A stretch of DNA of 6,363 bases from Faecalibacterium sp. CAG:1138 (GTDB lineage Bacteria; Bacillota; Clostridia; Christensenellales; CAG-917). Shown here piece by piece: positions 5,834 to 6,363 of the stretch. The notes beneath the pieces were generated by a model. It ran no database searches. It was not told where the DNA came from and saw only the letters and a list, made by a program, of their open reading frames with translations. Numbering within the stretch: the first letter of the stretch is position 1; every line of letters starts with the position of its first letter. The position numbers and the translations under genes are program-made. Location: the NCBI GenBank assembly GCA_000434675.1, contig HF988644.1, forward strand, positions 1 through 6,363, read 5' to 3'.

Positions 5834-6363
5834 ATGTCAAAAATTTTCGTAACGACCGACGCAACGTCGGATATGCCGAAAAACCATTCGGCCGAAAACT
5901 TCAAAATCATACAGATGAACTACGTTCTGGACGACGTCGAATACGTTTGCGATCCGAAGAGTCTGGACTTCGACGAATTTTATCGCCGCGTCGATGCCGG
6001 CAGCATGCCGACGACCTCGCTTATAAACACCGAAACGGCAATAGAATTCTTCACTCCTATCCTTAAAGAAGGCTTCGACGTTTTGCATATCTGTTTTTCA
6101 AGCGCCCTCAGCGGAACCTACAACGCGCTGAAAATTGCAGAAACCGAACTTAAAGAAGCGTTTCCTGACCGTAAAATTGCCGTTGTGGACAGCAAGGCGG
6201 CTTCGGGCGGTGAAGGCTTTATGGTTTGGCAGGTTCTTAAAAAACGCGCCGAAGGCGTAAGCTTTGACGAACTTCTGGCCTTTGCGGAAGACGTCAGAGA
6301 ACATTGCGTTCACTTCTTCACCGTTCAGAATCTGTTCCACCTCTATCGTGGCGGCCGCGTCAG
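5834..6363 (+). CDS. DegV-family (FakB-type) fatty-acid-binding protein, 5' part
   Basis: The first 176 residues of a DegV-family protein (PF02645), cut by the right edge. Family members are usually about 280-290 aa, so some 105-115 residues are missing. FakB proteins bind a free fatty acid so that the kinase FakA can phosphorylate it for phospholipid synthesis. Family marks seen here are TTDATSD near the start (7-13, usually DSTSD, here with Ala10), PTTS (59-62) and SSALSGTY (89-96), which hold the Thr and Ser expected to contact the fatty-acid carboxylate, then VDSK (118-121) followed by a GGEG turn, and LYRGGR (170-175) before the edge. The ATG has GGGAGG (5821-5826) seven bases upstream and an extended -10 promoter. 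No FakA kinase gene lies in the window, so fatty-acid binding is inferred from family alone. It is divergent from the DUF2804-YhhN operon. Confidence 0.92.
   Translation, partial: MSKIFVTTDATSDMPKNHSAENFKIIQMNYVLDDVEYVCDPKSLDFDEFYRRVDAGSMPTTSLINTETAIEFFTPILKEGFDVLHICFSSALSGTYNALKIAETELKEAFPDRKIAVVDSKAASGGEGFMVWQVLKKRAEGVSFDELLAFAEDVREHCVHFFTVQNLFHLYRGGRV

Noticed and set aside
1..6363. CRISPR array, tRNA/rRNA genes, insertion sequence ends or toxin-antitoxin pair
   Set aside because: No spaced direct repeats, no cloverleaf-like or rRNA-like stretches, no transposase motifs and no small overlapping gene pair were seen.

Overview
The window looks like a piece of chromosome from a low-to-mid GC Gram-positive anaerobe of the Clostridia type, probably an uncultured gut or rumen lineage. 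Supporting signs are strong AAGGAG/GGGAGG ribosome binding sites, near-consensus sigma-A promoters, T-tailed hairpin terminators, a lipobox lipoprotein, a DegV (FakB-type) fatty-acid-binding protein, an HPr-like protein and an ECF-type S component. The placement is an inference; no rRNA or other marker gene is present. No tRNA, rRNA, CRISPR array, insertion sequence or phage gene was seen, and no gap between genes exceeds about 155 bases.

Layout, left to right. (1) The left edge has a GC-rich hairpin and an AT-rich palindrome downstream of a minus-strand gene of unknown function (63-800). (2) A 154-base divergent spacer (801-954) carries one good promoter in each direction. (3) A plus-strand run follows: a large DUF885-family lipoprotein with an HEGFPGH motif (955-2838), a short HPr-like protein that lacks the phosphorylatable histidine but keeps the serine region (2921-3148), a strong intrinsic terminator, then a membrane protein resembling an ECF transporter S component (3201-3794). 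(4) A symmetrical terminator at 3811-3838 separates this run from a convergent minus-strand operon: DUF2804 protein (5680 to 4634) followed 24 bases later by a YhhN/TMEM86-type lysoplasmalogenase homologue (4609 to 3857). (5) A second divergent spacer (5681-5833) drives that operon leftward and a DegV-family gene rightward; the DegV gene runs off the right edge.

How they may work together. The right half has a possible lipid theme: lysoplasmalogenase homologues act on vinyl-ether lysolipids, and DegV/FakB proteins present fatty acids for phosphorylation. DUF2804 has no established role, so a link through it is only inferred. The left half shows no evident shared pathway.

I do not see a clear previously undescribed system. 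The points most worth a second look are the terminator placed immediately before the start codon of the S-component gene, which also lacks a Shine-Dalgarno; the histidine-less HPr-like protein; a near-perfect 27-base tandem duplication inside the lipoprotein gene; and the DUF2804-YhhN operon divergent from DegV.
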